From: Rhodococcus spelaei
GTDB taxonomy: Bacteria > Actinomycetota > Actinomycetes > Mycobacteriales > Mycobacteriaceae
Direction: 5' to 3'
Assembly: GCF_006704125.1 (NCBI RefSeq)
Contig: NZ_VIGH01000002.1
Location: 186,001 to 250,000 of the forward strand
DNA: 64,000 nt
Both the position numbers and the translations under genes were made by a program. This document shows positions 61,271 to 64,000 of this stretch, in pieces. The number at the start of each line of letters is the position of its first letter. The stretch's first letter is position 1. The notes beneath the pieces are model-generated. The model saw only the letters and a program-made list of their open reading frames with translations. It ran no database searches and was not told the DNA's origin.

Positions 61271-64000
61271 TCATTCGGCCCCACACTCACCCCGTGCGGA
61301 TCCGGACAGCTCGAAGTCCGTCCACCGCTGCGGCGACAACTCCGCGGTGGACGAGCAGATCCGGTCGACGATGGACTGCTCGTCCAGTCGCCATGCCCGC
61401 AGGACTCCGTCACCGTCTCCCGCGAAGACGGTCTCCGTCCCCGGCCGGAACGCCACCTGCCAGCGGCCTGTGCCCGCAGTGGTGATCGGACCACCCACCT
61501 CCCGCATCGCGCCGGCATCCGACACGTCCCACAGTCGTACCGTGCCGTCGTCACTGCCGCTGACCACGTGCCGGCCGTCCGGGTCGAACGACACCGAGTA
61601 CACCGTGCCGGTGTGGCCGCGCAGCGCCGCATCCCTGACCACGAGCGTGCCGTCCGAACTCCTGTCCCACACCTGAACCGACTGGTCGTCGTCCCCGGCC
61701 ACCATCGTCTTCCCGTCCGGGCTGAAGGAGAGCGAGTTGATCCCACTGCGACGACCGTCCGTCGTGACCTCCACCGAACTCGGGTGGGCACGATCGCGCA
61801 CGTCCCAGGCGTGCACCCCGCCGTCCGCATCCGCCGCCACCAGATTCGTCCCGTCCGGGCTGAATGCGACGGTCCGGACCAGATTGCTGGGCCCGCTCAG
61901 CGCGTCACCCCACGGCACCGGCCGCTGCGGATCCGCCAGGTTCCACAGCCGAACGCTGGTGTCGTCGTCGCCGACGGCGAGGGTCGAACCGTCCGGGCTG
62001 AACGCCAGCTCCCAGGTGAACCGCGTGCGGGTCAGGATCGGCTCGCCCAACGCGCGGGGGTGCTCGCGGTCGCGCACGTCCCACACCTGCACCTGCCCCC
62101 CGTTGGTGGGCGCAGTCGCCATCAGCTCACCGTTCGGCGACAGCGCCACCACGTGCGCGCCGCCGAAGGGCCGCGGCAACGCGGTCGCGCTGGCCAGCGA
62201 CAACCGGCCGCCGCCGACCAGTGTCCACAGCCGGATCACCGAGTCGTATCCGCCGGTGGCCATGATTCCGCCGTCTTGCGACATCGACGGCAGCGTCAGC
62301 GCGGACTCGGAGACCGCCAGCGCCGTCCGCGGCAGAGTCCACACCCGGACCATCGAGTCCTGGCCGCCGGTCACGATCGTCTCACCGTCGGAGACCAGGG
62401 CCACGGCGGGGACGCCACCGCCGTTGCCGGTCAACGCCGGCCTCAGTTCACGCAGGCTGCCACGGGCCGGGTCCACCGCCCATCGCTTGACGATCCCGTC
62501 CCAGGACGCGCTGACGAGCGTCGCCCCGTCCGGCGAGAACGAGATGGTCCAGATACCGCCGGTGTGCGCCTGGACGGGGACCCCGATCGGGCGCACCGCG
62601 ACCACGTCGGTCGCGTCGAACAGTCGGAGGACACCGTCGTCGCTGCTGGCGGCGAGCGTTCGGCCGTCCGGCGAGAACGCGACCGAGTGGACCACGTCAC
62701 CGAACCCGTCGAGCACCGACGGCAGCGGGGTCGGCGTGCCGGGCTTTGCCATGCTCCACAGCCGCACCGTGCGATCGTCGCTGGCCGTCGCCAGTACCGC
62801 GGAATCGGCCCGGAACGAGACAGTCCGAACCGCGCCGGCATGGGCGCTGAGCACGGTCTTCGGGAATTCCCCGGACGACGGGTTGGACGTGTCGAACAGC
62901 ATCACCGTGCCGTCGTCGTTCGGCACGGCCAGAGTCCGCCCGTCCGGACTGAACCGGATGTTGTGGACCGCCCGGGACCCGGCACGGGCCGCCTCGAGCA
63001 GCGGTTTCGGTGCGGAACGGTCGGTGATGTCCCAGATGAACACGGTTCCGTCGCCGCTACCCGCGGCCAGGATGTTGCCGTCGGGGGTGAACGACACCGA
63101 CGCCATGTACTTCGCGGACCCGCCGAGCGGGATCCCGATCGGTCGCGGGTCCGAGCGGTCGGTCAGGTCCCACAGCCGGACCGTCCGATCGTCGCTCGCC
63201 GACGCCATCGTGGTGCCGTCGGCGGTCACCGCCACCCCGTACACCGGGCCCTGATGCCCGCTCAACGCGCGGCCGACCGGCGTCGACTCCGTTGCGATGA
63301 GGCCCGAATAAGCGGAGTCGTCGCCCGGCCGCATCTGCCAGGCGGCCAGCGACAGTCGCGCGGCCGTCGTCGGGTCGGTCTCACGCATCGAGTCCGCCAG
63401 GGCCACCACCTGACGGAACTGCGCGGCGCTGCGTTCGGACTCGGCCCGGCTCTTCGCGGTCCATGCCATCGACACCGCGACCAGCGCGATGACCGTCGAC
63501 ACCACCAGCCCGGCCATCACCGCCCGCTGCACCCAGGTGTTGCGGCGCACGTGCTGCGTGGAGGAGGCAAGGAACTCCGACGCCCCCGGGGTCAACGACG
63601 ACGAGACCCGGGCGACGCCGAGCCCCTCGGCCGCGACCCGGGATGCGTCATGTTCGGCGACCATGTCGAGACGGGCACGCTGATAGAGCAGGCTGCTGTC
63701 CCGCTCCGACTGTTCCCAGCGCGCGGCGTCCTCCTCGATCTGCTGGCGCAGCGCCGAGTAGGACCGGTCCTCCTGGATCCAGGACTTGAGCCGGGGCCAC
63801 GCCTCGATCACTGCGTCGTGGATGAGCTCGACACTCTCGGTGTCCGCGACGAGGACCCGGGCCGCGATGAACTGGTCGACCACCTGCTGCCCGGCGACGG
63901 TGTCGTCACCGGCGAATGCCAGCAGCTGCGGCAGGGTCCGCCGAATCTTCACGTCGGTGCCCGTGTGAGTGACGTACACCAGGTGCACCATGATCGACCG
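61271..64000 (-). CDS. nSTAND1-type NTPase-associated WD40 protein, C-terminal part
   Basis: About 909 codons are visible; the frame is open to the window edge, so the N-terminus (the NTPase module) lies outside. The first ~130 visible residues (FAGDDTVAGQQVVDQFIAARVLVADTESVELIHDAVIEAWPRLKSWIQEDRSY) are the helical region that follows nSTAND1 domains. One membrane helix is predicted at ~157-177 (MAGLVVSTVIALVAVSMAW). Roughly 13-14 WD40 repeats follow (~240-880, recurrent FSPDGxxLxxxSDDGTVRLWD), enough for two propellers. Such proteins sense a ligand on the propeller and signal through the NTPase; many are immunity or signalling receptors. Confidence 0.85.
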   Translation of the reverse strand, partial: RSIMVHLVYVTHTGTDVKIRRTLPQLLAFAGDDTVAGQQVVDQFIAARVLVADTESVELIHDAVIEAWPRLKSWIQEDRSYSALRQQIEEDAARWEQSERDSSLLYQRARLDMVAEHDASRVAAEGLGVARVSSSLTPGASEFLASSTQHVRRNTWVQRAVMAGLVVSTVIALVAVSMAWTAKSRAESERSAAQFRQVVALADSMRETDPTTAARLSLAAWQMRPGDDSAYSGLIATESTPVGRALSGHQGPVYGVAVTADGTTMASASDDRTVRLWDLTDRSDPRPIGIPLGGSAKYMASVSFTPDGNILAAGSGDGTVFIWDITDRSAPKPLLEAARAGSRAVHNIRFSPDGRTLAVPNDDGTVMLFDTSNPSSGEFPKTVLSAHAGAVRTVSFRADSAVLATASDDRTVRLWSMAKPGTPTPLPSVLDGFGDVVHSVAFSPDGRTLAASSDDGVLRLFDATDVVAVRPIGVPVQAHTGGIWTISFSPDGATLVSASWDGIVKRWAVDPARGSLRELRPALTGNGGGVPAVALVSDGETIVTGGQDSMVRVWTLPRTALAVSESALTLPSMSQDGGIMATGGYDSVIRLWTLVGGGRLSLASATALPRPFGGAHVVALSPNGELMATAPTNGGQVQVWDVRDREHPRALGEPILTRTRFTWELAFSPDGSTLAVGDDDTSVRLWNLADPQRPVPWGDALSGPSNLVRTVAFSPDGTNLVAADADGGVHAWDVRDRAHPSSVEVTTDGRRSGINSLSFSPDGKTMVAGDDDQSVQVWDRSSDGTLVVRDAALRGHTGTVYSVSFDPDGRHVVSGSDDGTVRLWDVSDAGAMREVGGPITTAGTGRWQVAFRPGTETVFAGDGDGVLRAWRLDEQSIVDRICSSTAELSPQRWTDFELSGSARGECGAE

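Overview
The window comes from the chromosome of a high-GC, mycolic-acid-containing actinobacterium, most likely Rhodococcus or a close relative such as Nocardia. The evidence is the very high G+C third-position use, frequent GTG/TTG starts, a resuscitation-promoting factor (rpfB), a fatty-acyl-AMP ligase of the Pks16 type, a wax ester synthase/diacylglycerol acyltransferase, and a gene order that follows the Mycobacterium tuberculosis Rv1005c-Rv1015c block (pabB, metG, tatD, rpfB, ksgA, ispE, pks16, pth, rplY). That conserved backbone is present but split into pieces by accessory cassettes. No rRNA, tRNA or CRISPR array was seen.

Layout. 0-4 kb: end of a class V aminotransferase, an FAD monooxygenase with an NTF2-like front domain, and a divergent GAF-domain regulator. 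4-10 kb: rplY with a structured leader, pth, a small secreted protein, pks16 (FAAL), prfC and pnuC. 10-15 kb: a secreted Gly/Ser-rich-ended protein, an SDR and a 3-hydroxyisobutyryl-CoA hydrolase separated by a 19-bp perfect inverted repeat, a PNPOx-fold flavoprotein and a SnoaL-like protein. 14.8-19.4 kb: ABC-F ATPase, ispE, a 43-residue gene and a WS/DGAT. 20-25.6 kb: a single 1,830-residue multidomain acyl-CoA carboxylase. 25.6-33.6 kb: an MFS pump with its HxlR regulator, a WYL regulator, a second MFS pump, and a copper operon (copZ, a His-rich anchored protein, copA) preceded by three CsoR-like operators. 33.8-43 kb: a five-gene oligopeptide-type ABC importer, then an amidohydrolase with an MFS transporter. 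43.4-48.3 kb: a 34-residue peptide gene, ksgA, rpfB and a two-gene polar amino acid importer whose binding protein and permease are fused. 48.4-49.7 kb: a frameshifted TnpB element. 49.7-64 kb: acyl-CoA ligase, tatD, an alpha/beta hydrolase, a TetR regulator with an SDR/metallo-beta-lactamase operon, metG, two tandem DUF2786 genes, pabB and the C-terminal part of an nSTAND-type WD40 protein.

How the parts work together. Backbone genes serve translation (rplY, pth, prfC, metG, ksgA, ABC-F), isoprenoid and folate synthesis (ispE, pabB) and resuscitation (rpfB). Accessory genes lean towards lipid chemistry: the carboxylase can supply malonyl-type extender units, WS/DGAT stores acyl chains, and FAAL and CoA ligase activate them. 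Several cassettes carry visible control sites. The most informative are a shared CTGACA-N8-TGTCA operator in front of both the TetR/SDR divergon and the alpha/beta hydrolase, the three CsoR-like boxes, and hairpins at most operon ends.
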